From Planctomycetota bacterium (GTDB taxonomy: Bacteria; Planctomycetota; SZUA-567; H5-PLA8): DNA of 64,000 nucleotides. The first letter of the stretch is position 1, and every line of letters begins with the position of its first letter. Made by a program: the position numbers and the translations under genes. Below the pieces are notes generated by a model. That model was not told the DNA's origin and did no database searches. It saw only the letters and a list, made by a program, of their open reading frames with translations. Positions 55,101-64,000 of this stretch are shown piece by piece. The stretch lies in contig JAOSKN010000001.1 in assembly GCA_027493525.1 (NCBI GenBank), forward strand, positions 1,736,001 to 1,800,000, written 5' to 3'.

Positions 55101-55955
55101 GGCCACGATGGCCCCGCCTGGTCGGTCCGCGCCGAGAAGTCTCCCGCGGGCTTCGAGGCCAGTCTGCTCCGAGCCGACCAACTGGAACCGGCCTGGGCCC
55201 GCGCCAATCTGCCCAACGGAACCCGCCAGCGCCTCTGGCTGCGACTGCATGTGGGCTTCGTGAGCTGGGGCGTCGAAGAGCGCGTTTACGGCATCCGCGC
55301 TTCCGGGCCCCATCCCGAATGGGAACTCGAACTCCTGGGCCGCGGCGCCGTGACGCTCCACGGCCTGCGCGTCGAAGGCCGCCTGGACGCGCCGCTGAAG
55401 CTTGTCGACCTCGAGCAGGCCGTCGTGCGGGAGTTCGAGAACGCGATGAACCTGAGCGCCGCCGAACGCCTGGCGAAACTCGACGAGCTGCTTGAACGGG
55501 CCGCGCCGCACCCCGCCCTGGCCTCGCGCATCTGCTGCGAGTTGGCGCAGGCTGCCTTCCGCGCCGAACAGGTCGGCACGGGGCAGTATTGGGCCGCCCG
55601 CGCGCTGTACGAATGCCCCGTGGCGCTCTGGCCAAACCAGGCCGCGATCCTGCTTCCCGCGCATCAGGATTGGCAGGTGCGCCGCGAAGCGCTGGGGCGC
55701 TTGGCCGGCTCGCTCGAGAATGGCGCGCAGGCCATGGGCATGGTCCTGCCGGTCTCCCGGCGGGAGGAAGAGCCGCCCGCCCGCCCGCCCGGAATCGCGC
55801 CGCCGGCCGAGCCGCCGCCGCGCAAGCCTCCGGACCCGGTGGTGGAAGAAGAAGAGGAAGAAGGCCCGCGCGTCGTCCCGCTTCACGGGCCTTCGGACAT
55901 GAACCAGCCTGGCCCCAACTCGCGGCAGATCCCCTCGCGCCGGCCGGGGCTGTAG
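52106..55955 (+). CDS. Ser/Thr protein kinase with long C-terminal region, frameshifted at 54291-54295
   Basis: N-terminal ~100 residues: a helical segment (KLALIRQMIRPSQLRRCHQIH, GLITEDECEELWEL). Kinase domain about 110-385: Gly loop GSGGMGKVYK, VALKLL lysine, HRDIKPDN, DLGLA (DLG in place of DFG) and GTPHYMSPEQ. One membrane helix follows (about 408-430), then a Pro-rich stalk and a long extracytoplasmic region with coiled-coil and beta-rich parts. At A5 54291-54295 the frame must move +1 (GAAAAAGC read as GAAAAGC), joining LLEK to LARAVNEHPN. Corrected length about 1282 aa. An assembly insertion is likeliest. Probably a membrane sensor kinase. Confidence 0.85.
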
Positions 55956-55985
55956 GCAGGCCCTTCGATCCGTACGCCCGGCGCG

Positions 55986-56453
55986 CTACTTCTCGTCCTT
56001 CGCCGCGCCGCCGCCTTCCTTCTTGGCCACTTGCTCGTTCAGGTAGTCGATCATCTCCTGCACGTTCTCCCGGTTCAGGCGCGAACGGAGCTGCCCCGGC
56101 AGGCTGTAGTTGCGCTGGCGGAAGATGTGAAAGTAGTAGCAGGCTTGCAGGATCGTCTTGGGTTCCTTGCCCCGGATCTTGCCCTCGTTGTCGAAGGCCC
56201 AGTCGAACATGATCTCCCGGCTGGCGCGGTCGTCGCTCATCGCCGGATTGCTCTCGACCTTGGACTGCACGCGCGACTTGAAGCGCCGGTCCATCTTCTC
56301 CAGTTCCTTCGGCGTGGCGAAGGCGTTGAGGTACTTGTCGCAGGCCGCGTCCATCTCCGGCCACTGCAAGTCGTCTTCCTCGCCCCACGCCGCCGCGCCC
56401 GCCAGCATGCACCACGCCGCCAAACCGCAGAGCCCGCCGCCAAGCCGTCGCAT
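55986..56453 (-). CDS. Small exported protein, unknown
   Basis: 155 aa from the ATG at 56453 (GGAGG about 10 nt upstream); an upstream extension to 56555 is Arg-rich and unconvincing. Signal peptide (MRRLGGGLCGLAAWCMLAGAAAWG), then a charged, mostly helical protein (MDAACDKYLNAFATPKELEK, ILQACYYFHIFRQRNYSLPG) with a Lys/Gly/Glu tail. No family recognised. Convergent with the kinase gene 30 bp away. Confidence 0.6.
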   Translation of the reverse strand: MRRLGGGLCGLAAWCMLAGAAAWGEEDDLQWPEMDAACDKYLNAFATPKELEKMDRRFKSRVQSKVESNPAMSDDRASREIMFDWAFDNEGKIRGKEPKTILQACYYFHIFRQRNYSLPGQLRSRLNRENVQEMIDYLNEQVAKKEGGGAAKDEK

Positions 56454-56571
56454 GACCTGGAATCCTCCGTGAGTTCCCGCGCGATCCCTTATCCGCCGCC
56501 AGGCCGCGCCGCGCAAGCGCCGCCAGCGGAAGGGACGGCCGAACCCCGCCCGCATTCGAACCCCCCGGCGC

Positions 56572-58389
56572 TCACGCGAAGAACCGCGTCTCCACCTTCA
56601 ACTCGCCCCGCGCGTCGGTCCGGTACACGGCGTCGACCCGCCGCAGCGTCCGGCCCTTCCAATCGCGCAGGTGGAACTCCGCCGGGTCGAAGGCGCTCTT
56701 GCCCACCGCCACCGGCGACGGGGAGAGCTCGCAGTACAGCGGACCCAGCTCCAGCGTCACCCCGCCGCCTTCGGGGCGCTGCGCGTGCTCGCGGATCTCT
56801 TCCAGCGTCCAGATCGGGAGCACGATCTTCGCGTTGGGCTTCTCCGTGAGGAAGACGTCGGTGAGCACCATCCGCGCGGGCTCCCGGCGTTCGGCGCGGG
56901 CCGGCCAGCGTTCCAGGCTGCGCGTCCAGCGCTTCAGCCCGGCCTCGGGCGGATAGGCCGCGGTGAGGTCCAGCGCCAGCCGCGGGATCTCCGCCTCCGG
57001 CCGCCAGTCCAGCACCTTCCCCGCGGCCTCCTTGCCCGCGCGCTGCTCGTGGTCCTCGATCAGCGGGCAGTTGTGCCCGCGGCTGGAGGCCGCGACGTAG
57101 CGGTAGCGGTTGGGGCCGAAGAAGTCCGAGAAGTACGTCGGCGCGCCGAGGTCCGGCACGATCACTCGTTCGCCCAGGATCGCGAGGAAATGCCCCAGGT
57201 CGTTGTGGTTGTGGCGCTCGGCGTTGTCGCCGCCCGAGAGGCTCACCAGCAGTTCGCCGCGCTCGGTCGGCGCGCGCAGGATCGCCGTCTGCTGGTCGGC
57301 GAGCCAGGCCGTTGCGGCCGGCGCGTCCGCGGCGTGCTCCGGCAGCTCCGGCCCTTCCAGCACGCGCAGGTATTGGCCCAGCATCCCCTTGCTGAAGGCC
57401 GGCGCGCGCCGGGCCCAGCCGCCCAGCCACGCGTTGCCCGTGGCGCAGGCCAGCCAAGGCACGAAGCTCGTGTCCGCGCGGCAGGTTAGCCCGCCGTCGT
57501 TGGCGCAGTAGAAGGTCTCGCCGAAGAGGTGCGCGCGCCGCGGGTAGTCGGCGATGGCGCGCAGCCGCTCCAGGTCCATGTGCGCCTCGAACTCCTCCCG
57601 CGTGAGCCGGCTCCAGCCCAGGCACGCGACGCCCACGCCGTAATTCCAGTATCCGATCCCTTCGTCGCACTCGCCGTGCTCGGTGAAGGCCGCCGCGACG
57701 AACAGCCGCAGCGCCTTCAGCGCGCGCTCCCGCGCCTGGGGCCGCGGGTGGCCCTGCGCGGCGAGCGAGTCGCACGCGGCGAGGATGCTGCCCCCGCACA
57801 CGCCCGTCCAGTTGTTCAGCCCCGTCTCCCGCCCGTCCCACCACGTCGCCGCCCCTTCGGCGTACGGCGTCAGCACGTGCCGGTCGATCTCGTGGAGCAC
57901 GCCGTCGGCCAGCCGCGGCGATTGCGCGTCCATCCAGGGCTTGAGGACCTCGCGCGCCTCGGCCAGCGTCGCGGCCAGCTCGCACGCCGCGAGGTCCAGC
58001 GTGTACTCGCCCAGCGCCGGCAGGTCCTTTCCCGGCAGGTGCGCCGAGACCGCCCACGTCGGCAGCGTGAGGTAGCCCCACAGCCAGTCCAGGAGCGGGT
58101 CGTCGGGCTCTCGCGGGTCCAGCCCGCGCGCCAGCCGGTTCACGGCCAGCGCGGAGAGCGTCGCGCGGCGGCCCCAGACCTGGTCCAGCCGCCCGCGGTC
58201 GTTATGCCGGGTCGCGGCGAGGAAGTCGCTGGCCGGCGGGAGCGGCGGCGCGGGCGGCGCCTCCGCGGCGGCCGACTCGATCTTCTTCCAGAACTCCGCG
58301 AAACGCGGCTCCGCGCGCCGGGCGTTCCAGTACGCGCGGTCCTCGATGGTATGCGGCACGAAGCGGTAGTGGCGGAGCGGATTGGACAT
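56572..58389 (-). CDS. Heparinase II/III-like polysaccharide lyase
   Basis: 605 aa from the ATG at 58389. An alpha/alpha-barrel start (GRLDQVWGRRATLSALAVNRLA, WDGRETGLNNWTGVCGGSILAA) and a C-terminal beta-sandwich half with HNHNDLGHFLAILGERVIVPDLG, the family segment with catalytic/metal His residues. Related to heparinase II/III, alginate and oligosaccharide lyases acting on uronic-acid polysaccharides. No signal peptide is visible, which suggests a cytoplasmic enzyme working on imported oligosaccharides. It lies next to an aminotransferase on the same strand. Confidence 0.8.
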   Translation of the reverse strand: MSNPLRHYRFVPHTIEDRAYWNARRAEPRFAEFWKKIESAAAEAPPAPPLPPASDFLAATRHNDRGRLDQVWGRRATLSALAVNRLARGLDPREPDDPLLDWLWGYLTLPTWAVSAHLPGKDLPALGEYTLDLAACELAATLAEAREVLKPWMDAQSPRLADGVLHEIDRHVLTPYAEGAATWWDGRETGLNNWTGVCGGSILAACDSLAAQGHPRPQARERALKALRLFVAAAFTEHGECDEGIGYWNYGVGVACLGWSRLTREEFEAHMDLERLRAIADYPRRAHLFGETFYCANDGGLTCRADTSFVPWLACATGNAWLGGWARRAPAFSKGMLGQYLRVLEGPELPEHAADAPAATAWLADQQTAILRAPTERGELLVSLSGGDNAERHNHNDLGHFLAILGERVIVPDLGAPTYFSDFFGPNRYRYVAASSRGHNCPLIEDHEQRAGKEAAGKVLDWRPEAEIPRLALDLTAAYPPEAGLKRWTRSLERWPARAERREPARMVLTDVFLTEKPNAKIVLPIWTLEEIREHAQRPEGGGVTLELGPLYCELSPSPVAVGKSAFDPAEFHLRDWKGRTLRRVDAVYRTDARGELKVETRFFA

Positions 58390-58526
58390 GAGCGAAGCCT
58401 CGGAAGGACGTTCGAATCGCCGCGAAGGCAGGCGCATCTCTCGAAGTATGAAAGATGAAGTGTGAAATAGGAAGGACAAGGGCAAGCGCGCCGCATGCGG
58501 CGCACCCATCCCACATCCCCTTTCGT

Positions 58527-59900
58527 TCAGTCCGCCGCGGCGTACGCCTCGCCCAGCGCGAGCAGGCCGTCGGCGATCTGCGCGGAGCTGACGCAGAGCG
58601 CCGGGCAGATCTTGACCACCGAGCCTTGCAGCCCCACCGGCGCGAAGAGCAGCAGCCCTCTCCGGATCGCCTGGTCCACGACCTGGAAGGCGAAGTCCGG
58701 ATCGGGTTCCGTCCCGCCGGGCTTGACGCAGTGCATCACCCACGCCAGGCCCTTGCCTTCCACCGGGCCAAGCCGCCGCGCGTGCTTCTCGCGAATCGCC
58801 TCCAGCCCCGCCTGGAGCTCACGCCCGCGCGCCGCGGCGTTTTCGGTGAGCCGCTCGGACGCGATCAGCTTCAGGTTCGCCAGCGCCGCGGCCGCGCAGA
58901 TCGGATTGCCCGTGTGCGTGCTCGTCATGCTCCCGGGAGGATACAGGTCCATCAGCTCGGGCCGCCCCAGCACGCAACTGATCGGCAGCGAGGAACTGAG
59001 CCCCTTCCCGAAGGTCGCCAGGTCCGGCGCGAACCCGTAGTGCTCGAACCCGAACATCGTCCCGCAGCGCCCGAAGCCCGCCTGGACCTCGTCGAAGATC
59101 AGCACGATCTGGTGCTCGTCGCACCAGGCCCGCAGCTTCTTCGCGAACTCCTGGGGCAGGAACGCGACGTTGCCGCCCTGGTAGGTCTCGCTGATCACCC
59201 CCGCGATCCGCGCGGGGCCGTACCCCTGCGCCTCCAGCGCCTTCACGAACGCCTCGAACGTGCGCTTCTCGGCCGGCAGCCGCCAGTCGCCGGGGTAGGG
59301 GAGCTGCACGAAATCCGGATGCGCGCCGCCGATCCAGCTCTTCAGCGCCGGGATCCCGCCGGCCAGTTGCGAGCCCATCGTGCGGCCGTGGAACGCGTTC
59401 TCGAAACTTACGATCGTGTCCTTCGTCTTCCCGCCGGCCTGGATCCCGTGCGTCTTGGCCAGCTTGATCGCGCACTCGGTCGTCTCGGCGCCGGTGGTGA
59501 GCAGGAAACACTTCTTGAGCGGCTCCGGGGCCAGCTCCACCAGATACTTCACCAGGTCCGCCCGAGGGCGGTTCGGGAAGCAGTAGTTATGGAGCAGCGG
59601 CGAGGTCGCCTGCTGGACGATCGCCTCCACGATCTCCTTCCGCCCGTGCCCGGCGTTGGTCACCAGCACGCCGGAACTCCAATCTAGCCACTGATTTCCC
59701 CAGCGGTCGCGGACGATACAGCCTTCAGCCGACTCCCACAGGATCGGCGGCTGGCCGGTCATGCTCTGCGGTTCGTAGCGCCGCAGATCCTTAAGGATGG
59801 GCACGGATTCGGGAACCGGAAGCGGGGTCTGAATCACCCTATAAGGAGATCGCACGGCGGGGACGGCTTGGGGTTCGAGCGAAAAGGTGCGGCCGGCCAT
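58527..59900 (-). CDS. Class III aminotransferase, PLP-dependent
   Basis: 457 aa from the ATG at 59900 (GAGGA about 7 nt upstream). AGT-III fold: GHGRKEIVEAI, TTGAETTECAIKLAK, the DEVQAGFGRCG Asp that binds the PLP nitrogen, and the Schiff-base Lys in FGKGLSSSLPIS. Similar to 4-aminobutyrate, ornithine or dialkylglycine aminotransferases; substrate cannot be set by eye. A good sigma70-type promoter lies upstream at 59929-59956. Confidence 0.88.
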   Translation of the reverse strand: MAGRTFSLEPQAVPAVRSPYRVIQTPLPVPESVPILKDLRRYEPQSMTGQPPILWESAEGCIVRDRWGNQWLDWSSGVLVTNAGHGRKEIVEAIVQQATSPLLHNYCFPNRPRADLVKYLVELAPEPLKKCFLLTTGAETTECAIKLAKTHGIQAGGKTKDTIVSFENAFHGRTMGSQLAGGIPALKSWIGGAHPDFVQLPYPGDWRLPAEKRTFEAFVKALEAQGYGPARIAGVISETYQGGNVAFLPQEFAKKLRAWCDEHQIVLIFDEVQAGFGRCGTMFGFEHYGFAPDLATFGKGLSSSLPISCVLGRPELMDLYPPGSMTSTHTGNPICAAAALANLKLIASERLTENAAARGRELQAGLEAIREKHARRLGPVEGKGLAWVMHCVKPGGTEPDPDFAFQVVDQAIRRGLLLFAPVGLQGSVVKICPALCVSSAQIADGLLALGEAYAAAD

Positions 59901-59928
59901 GTGGGATCCTCGCTGAGGGCTATCGGCT

Positions 59929-59956
59929 AACATAAGGAGGGGGTTATGCTTGTCAA
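59929..59956 (-). promoter_or_regulatory. Sigma70-type promoter for the aminotransferase
   Basis: On the minus strand: TTGACA, 16-bp spacer, TATGTT, which would give a leader of about 20 nt before the ATG at 59900. It lies in the 317-bp gap between the divergent aminotransferase and TPR genes. In the rest of that gap (59957-60217) I see only the AGGAGG ribosome site at 60203-60208 and no other structure. Confidence 0.6.
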
Positions 59957-60217
59957 TGAGAGGCGGGAGGGGGGCGCTCTCGTATTAGGGTCTAATTTGG
60001 ATTGCATCTCCCGCGCGGCCCCGCTATCGTTTTCATCGCTTGCTTCGGACCTTGCGAGACGTATAACCAAGCGCTACCTATGTGAGCGCAAATAGTTGCA
60101 TGGGTGGACACGGCGCGCCGAACGTCGCGGCGGGCTGCGTGGTCAGGGTCTCGGTGCGGTACACGACACGCTCGCCAACGCGCGCGTGGGCCGGGACGCG
60201 ATAGGAGGATTCGTACC

Positions 60218-62764
60218 TTGAACGTGTTGCTCAAAGCCGGGATGGCCTGCCTGGGAGTCCTTGCGCTCTGCGGACCGTTGGCCGCCACGGAAGATCGCGT
60301 CGAGGCTCCTTCGCCCAATCCCTTCCAGCCCCGGGTGCTGGAGCGGGAAGGCAAGGGCGCCTACATGCGCCATCCGCTCCACAAGATGCGCGTCGCCTGG
60401 GACCGCTACTTCCGTGTCTTTCCGGGCACCCGCGAAGACCACCAGCACACCACGCTGAAGGACATCCTCGCCGAGCCCAGGTTCTTCCTCGACCGGAAGG
60501 TCGAATTCGACGTGTACTGGAACGAGCGCGGCGCGTTCTTTCGCCAGTTCGTCTCGCCCTTCCATCGCGATAGCCACGTCAACTTCAACTGCTGGCCCTA
60601 CGAATCCGAACTCTGGAACCGCGACACCCGCGCCGACATCTATCCCTTCGTCTATGTCGACCGCCGCGAAGAGAAGCTGATCCAGAAGCTCGAGAAGCTG
60701 CCCCAGTTCGCGCCCATCCGGGTCTGGGCGCGAGTCGAGATCGTCAGCGAAGGCTACCCCTGGATGTCGGTCCACGACTTCGAGCCCATCAAGGAGCCGG
60801 TGCATTCGCTCGCCATCATGCGCGAACTGGAGCTGGCTTGGTTGCGCATGGAGAAGAAGGATTGGACCGTCGCCCTTAACACCTTCCAGCAGGCGCTGCG
60901 CTGGGATCTTCCGATCAACACCGCGCGCCGCGTCTGGGAAGCCGTGGGCATCTGCCACACCGAGCTTTACCACTACGCCAGCGCCCGCGAAGCCTTCCTC
61001 AACAGCCTGGAACTCTACGGCGGCCCGCGCATTCAGCTCGTCGACGCCCTGAACGGCGAGAACCGCGCCAACCGCGCCCTCGTCCGCCTCGCGCAGGCCG
61101 ACCTGCGCCTGGGCCTGGCCGAGGAGGCCAAGCAGGCCGCCGAACTGGTCATTCGCAACGAGTCCTCCAACGCCCTGGCCCACGTTGAACTCGGCCTGGC
61201 CCTCGCGCACCTCGGCGACTACCGCCAGGGCTACTGGGAAGTCGACGCCGGCCAGCGGCTTTCGCCCGGCGGACGACTCCCCGAGGCCTTCCGCAATCGC
61301 GCCCAGATCCACCTGCTCCGCCAGGAATTCGAAGCCGCGATGACGGAACTCGAGAGCGCCGTCATCCATCGCCCCAACGACGTCCGCTTCCACATGGAAC
61401 TCGGCGAGGTGTACCTCAAGCTCGAAAAGGCCGACAAGGCACAGATCGAGTTCGAGAACAGCACGCGCCTCGCCCCGGATCGCCCCGAGCCCTTCCACAA
61501 ACTTGGCCTCACCCTCAAGACCCTCGGCGACCTCGCGGCCAAGGACGGCAAGAAGGACGATGCCGGCGCCCTCTACCTGCGCGCCCTCGAAATGTACGAG
61601 AAGGCCCATCAGGTCGACGAGACCTACACCCCGGCCTACGCCGACCACGCCGAACTGCTCCGCCTCCTGGGCAAGGAAGAAGACGCCAAGAAGCTCCTCG
61701 AGAAGGCCTCCAGCGCCATCCCCGGGAACGCCGAGATGCTGGAGACCCTCTTCACCGAGGCGCGGAAGCTGGGCGACTGGATCGCCATGGAGAAGGCCGC
61801 CATGCAGGCCGTGCTCCTCGATCCCCGCGACTCCAAGCTCCACGAGCGCGTCGCGATGGTCCGCGAGTCAAAGCCCGAGGCGGACCTGGACGGCGCGAAG
61901 GAAGAGTACGAAGTCGCCGTGAAGCTCGACCCCGAGAACGCCGAAGCCTGGTCCCGCCTGGCCTACGTTGACCGTCGCCTTGGGAACTGGGCCGGCGGCG
62001 CCGAGGCCGCCGCGAAGGCCGCGACCCTGGACGAGAACAACGCCGGCGCCTGGGCCGACCTCGCCGTCTGCCGCCGCAACCTGGGCGATCTGGGCGGCTC
62101 GATGCTCGCCGCCGAAAAGGCCTTCGTCCTCGGCGACAACGTCTCCTCGAGGCTGAACCTGGCCATCGCCTACCTCGACCTTGGCAAGCCCGAGCATAAG
62201 GAGCAGGCGCTCAAGCTCGCCAAGGCCGCCGCCGCCGACGCCGCGGGCGAGGCCGAACAGGCCAACGCGAACAGCGTCCTCGGCGCCGCGCTTCACGCTA
62301 ACGGCCAGCACGCCGAGGCCCGCGAAGCCTTCGCCCAGGCCGACGCCCTGCTCAAGGACGATCCCTGGCACAACCTGTGGCTCGCCCGCTGCTACCACGC
62401 CAGCGGCCATCTCGCCGAGGCCCGCGACCGCTACCAGTCCGCGCTCCGGCAGGCCACCCTGAACGGCGGCGAGGCCAAGGTGCTGCTCATCGTCGCCGCC
62501 GACGCCGAGAAGGAAGGGCGCAAGGTCGAGAAAGCCATCGCCGACGGCGCCTCCAGCACTCCCGCGCCGGCCGCCGTGGCCCAGAAGGAAGAAGCGCCCG
62601 AAAAGCCCGTCGAGACCGCCGCCAAGCCCGAGGAACAAAGGGAGCAGAAGGAGCCGAAGACCGAGGAGCCCACCAGCAAGAACGCGCCTCCGGTCATCCG
62701 CCTCACGCCCAGCGCCGAGCCGACCAGCCAGACCGAGCCGAGCGGTTCGCCGTCCGCGCGCTGA
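60218..62764 (+). CDS. TPR-repeat exported protein
   Basis: 848 aa from TTG 60218, with AGGAGG nine bases upstream; the reading from 60104 is Arg-rich and unlikely. Signal peptide (LLKAGMACLGVLALCGPLAA), an N-terminal ~200-aa domain (FNCWPYESELWNRDTRADIYPF), then many TPR-like helical repeats (e.g. ALVRLAQADLRLGLAEEAKQ; FHMELGEVYLKLEKADKAQI) through about residue 780, and a Pro/Lys/Glu-rich tail. TPR proteins are scaffolds; probably periplasmic. A terminator follows. Confidence 0.8.
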   Translation: MNVLLKAGMACLGVLALCGPLAATEDRVEAPSPNPFQPRVLEREGKGAYMRHPLHKMRVAWDRYFRVFPGTREDHQHTTLKDILAEPRFFLDRKVEFDVYWNERGAFFRQFVSPFHRDSHVNFNCWPYESELWNRDTRADIYPFVYVDRREEKLIQKLEKLPQFAPIRVWARVEIVSEGYPWMSVHDFEPIKEPVHSLAIMRELELAWLRMEKKDWTVALNTFQQALRWDLPINTARRVWEAVGICHTELYHYASAREAFLNSLELYGGPRIQLVDALNGENRANRALVRLAQADLRLGLAEEAKQAAELVIRNESSNALAHVELGLALAHLGDYRQGYWEVDAGQRLSPGGRLPEAFRNRAQIHLLRQEFEAAMTELESAVIHRPNDVRFHMELGEVYLKLEKADKAQIEFENSTRLAPDRPEPFHKLGLTLKTLGDLAAKDGKKDDAGALYLRALEMYEKAHQVDETYTPAYADHAELLRLLGKEEDAKKLLEKASSAIPGNAEMLETLFTEARKLGDWIAMEKAAMQAVLLDPRDSKLHERVAMVRESKPEADLDGAKEEYEVAVKLDPENAEAWSRLAYVDRRLGNWAGGAEAAAKAATLDENNAGAWADLAVCRRNLGDLGGSMLAAEKAFVLGDNVSSRLNLAIAYLDLGKPEHKEQALKLAKAAAADAAGEAEQANANSVLGAALHANGQHAEAREAFAQADALLKDDPWHNLWLARCYHASGHLAEARDRYQSALRQATLNGGEAKVLLIVAADAEKEGRKVEKAIADGASSTPAPAAVAQKEEAPEKPVETAAKPEEQREQKEPKTEEPTSKNAPPVIRLTPSAEPTSQTEPSGSPSAR

Positions 62765-62794
62765 GCGCCGTTCGACGCGTGAAGGTCTTTCCAG

Positions 62795-62823
62795 GGTCCG
62801 GGCCGCTGCGGCCCGGACCTTTT
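62795..62823 (+). terminator. Rho-independent terminator
   Basis: Stem GGTCCGGGCC / GGCCCGGACC with loop GCTGC, followed by T4; 31 nt past the stop of the TPR gene and just before the tRNA-binding-domain gene. Confidence 0.85.
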
Positions 62824-62850
62824 CGTTGGAAGCGCTTGGAAGGAAGCCCC

Positions 62851-63237
62851 ATGAGCGACCCCGTGCCCCCCGCCGCGCCCGCCCCGGACCCCGCGCCCGC
62901 GCCGCCGGCGCCCGAGATCGGCATCGACGAGTTCTTCAAGGTCAAGCTCGTCACCGCCCAGATCGTCGAAGCCGTCCCGCATCCCAAGGCCGACCGCCTG
63001 ATGATCCTTCAGCTTCAGGTCGGCGAACGCCGCAAGCAGATCGTCAGCGGCATCCGCCAGCACTACACGCCCGAACAGCTCGTCGGCAAGACCATCATCC
63101 TCGTGGACAACCTCAAGCCCGCGAAGCTCCGCGGCGAGACCAGCGAGGGCATGCTCCTGGCCGTCGGCCAGCCCGACGGCGGCCTGCGCCTCCTGACCAC
63201 CGACGGCCCCAGCCCCGCGGGGCTCTCCATCAGTTGA
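62851..63237 (+). CDS. Stand-alone tRNA-binding domain (MetRS C-terminal / EMAPII-like)
   Basis: 128 aa. A Pro/Ala-rich head of about 22 residues, then the OB-fold tRNA-binding domain: FFKVKLVTAQIVEAVPHPKADRL, QIVSGIRQHYTPEQLVGKTI, NLKPAKLRGETSEGMLLA. This matches the domain fused to the C-terminus of many methionyl-tRNA synthetases, here as a separate gene (like MetRS beta). It likely aids tRNA delivery to an aminoacyl-tRNA synthetase; CsaA-type chaperone function is an alternative. GGAAGG precedes the ATG. Confidence 0.85.
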   Translation: MSDPVPPAAPAPDPAPAPPAPEIGIDEFFKVKLVTAQIVEAVPHPKADRLMILQLQVGERRKQIVSGIRQHYTPEQLVGKTIILVDNLKPAKLRGETSEGMLLAVGQPDGGLRLLTTDGPSPAGLSIS

Positions 63238-63259
63238 CCTTGCTTCCGGGAAGCAGCCC

Positions 63260-63979
63260 ATGCCCGAGCGCCTCCCGCTGAAGGTTCTGCTCACCGGCAC
63301 GGCCGGCCGCGTGGGGCAGGTTCTCCTGGAGCCCTTCCAGGCGCGCTACGCGGAGGTCCGCGCGCTCGACCGCCGCCCGACGCCCGGCGCGCCCAGCCCG
63401 CTCGTGATGGGGCTCGGCGACGAGGACGCCCTGCGCGCGGCCTTCGCCGGCCTCGACGTCGTCGTCCACCTCGCCGCGACGCCCAGCGCCGGAGCCGCCT
63501 TCGCCGCAGACCTCGTGCCCAACAACGTCGTCGGGACGTACAACGTGCTCCAGGCCGCCGCCGATGCCGGCGTCCGCCGCGTCGTCTTCGCCAGTTCCTG
63601 CCAGGCTTCGGTGAAGGACCCCTCCGGCCGCGTCGTGACCCCCGGCGAACCTGCGCGCCCGTTCTCGCCCTACGGCGCGACGAAGGTGCTCGGCGAGGTC
63701 CTGGGGCGCTGGTTCCACGACCATCGCGCGCTGGAGTTCGTCGCGATCCGCATCGGCAGCTTCCTGCCGCGCGGGCACGAGCGCCTCGCCCCGGGCTGGC
63801 CGCAGCGCGAGCACTGGCTCGGGCACTTCGACGCGGTGGACCTCTTCTCGCGCGCCGTCGAACGCCCCGGCCTGGGCTACGCCGTCGTCTACGGCAACTC
63901 CATTCCCGAGCGCCGCGTCTTCGACCCCGGCCCCGCCCGCGAGCTGCTCGGCTACGAGGCCCGCGAGACGCTGGAGTGA
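63260..63979 (+). CDS. NAD-dependent epimerase/dehydratase (uronate dehydrogenase-like SDR)
   Basis: 239 aa. Extended SDR: NAD motif GTAGRVGQVL near the start, DVVVHLAATPSAGAAF, the catalytic SSC (FASSCQASV) and YxxxK (SPYGATKVLGE), and RIGSFLPR. The short length and RPFSPYG pattern resemble uronate dehydrogenase and related NAD-dependent enzymes. It follows the tRNA-binding gene by 22 nt and probably shares its transcript. The substrate is inferred only by similarity. Confidence 0.8.
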   Translation: MPERLPLKVLLTGTAGRVGQVLLEPFQARYAEVRALDRRPTPGAPSPLVMGLGDEDALRAAFAGLDVVVHLAATPSAGAAFAADLVPNNVVGTYNVLQAAADAGVRRVVFASSCQASVKDPSGRVVTPGEPARPFSPYGATKVLGEVLGRWFHDHRALEFVAIRIGSFLPRGHERLAPGWPQREHWLGHFDAVDLFSRAVERPGLGYAVVYGNSIPERRVFDPGPARELLGYEARETLE

Positions 63980-64000
63980 GTTGCGCGCGGCCCGCGTTCC

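Overview
The window is a GC-rich, gene-dense bacterial chromosome segment with about 52 protein genes on both strands. I saw no rRNA, tRNA, CRISPR array or phage. The gene content points to Planctomycetota or a close PVC relative. The signs are a diheme b558-type succinate dehydrogenase, a pseudopilin ending in a DGHVEW motif, a large Ser/Thr kinase with an N-terminal helical segment and long C-terminus, PilZ/MshEN proteins, phytanoyl-CoA dioxygenase-like enzymes, a GH16 enzyme and a heparinase-like enzyme, and secreted families I cannot name. This placement is inferred from gene content only.

Layout. 1-2.5 kb (-): sugar-phosphate isomerase/epimerase (cut by the window edge), variant D-aminoacylase, small membrane protein. 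2.7-6.7 kb (+): sdhC-sdhA-[RelE-like toxin/antitoxin]-sdhB, with sdhB frameshifted. 6.8-18.7 kb: SGNH lipoprotein, PilZ and MshEN-PilZ genes joined by a 30-bp tandem repeat, a zinc-ribbon/triple-module/SGNH protein, RluD-type pseudouridine synthase, UDP-sugar dehydrogenase, GH16, a MazF-like toxin-antitoxin pair, xylose isomerase. 18.7-31.6 kb: a 170-bp inverted-terminal-repeat element, DUF3108-like protein, a tandem pair of paralogous secreted proteins, a lipoprotein, a second small TIR element, HEAT-repeat protein, HtrA protease beside a catalytically dead double protease, a pseudopilin. 31.6-43.7 kb: Fpg-like glycosylase, a second 170-bp element, DinB-like protein, two tandem membrane-spermidine synthase fusions, MauE/DoxX protein, SthA-like flavoprotein, dnaE. 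43.7-48.7 kb: AraC regulator, two PhyH-type oxygenases, a zinc-less MDR dehydrogenase. 48.7-64 kb: zinc-ribbon and HD proteins, unknown membrane proteins, the kinase, heparinase-like enzyme, class III aminotransferase, TPR protein, stand-alone tRNA-binding domain, NAD-dependent epimerase.

Functionally the window mixes core metabolism (Sdh, transhydrogenase, DnaE, RluD) with carbohydrate and glycan use (XylA, GH16, heparinase-like, epimerases, oxygenases) and a cell-envelope set (HtrA pair, secreted paralogs, TPR and lipoproteins). Six genes need a one-base frame correction, most of them at or near short homopolymers, which suggests residual assembly indels. Two of the six (sdhB and the kinase) need the same +1 shift at the same GAAAAAG context.

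The most unusual signals are these: five short arrays of 7-bp repeats sharing an AAC register, mostly touching stop codons or start regions; the 170-bp element that supplies the C-terminus and stop of the DinB-like gene; the toxin-antitoxin pair translationally coupled to sdhB; and the protease/pseudoprotease pair.
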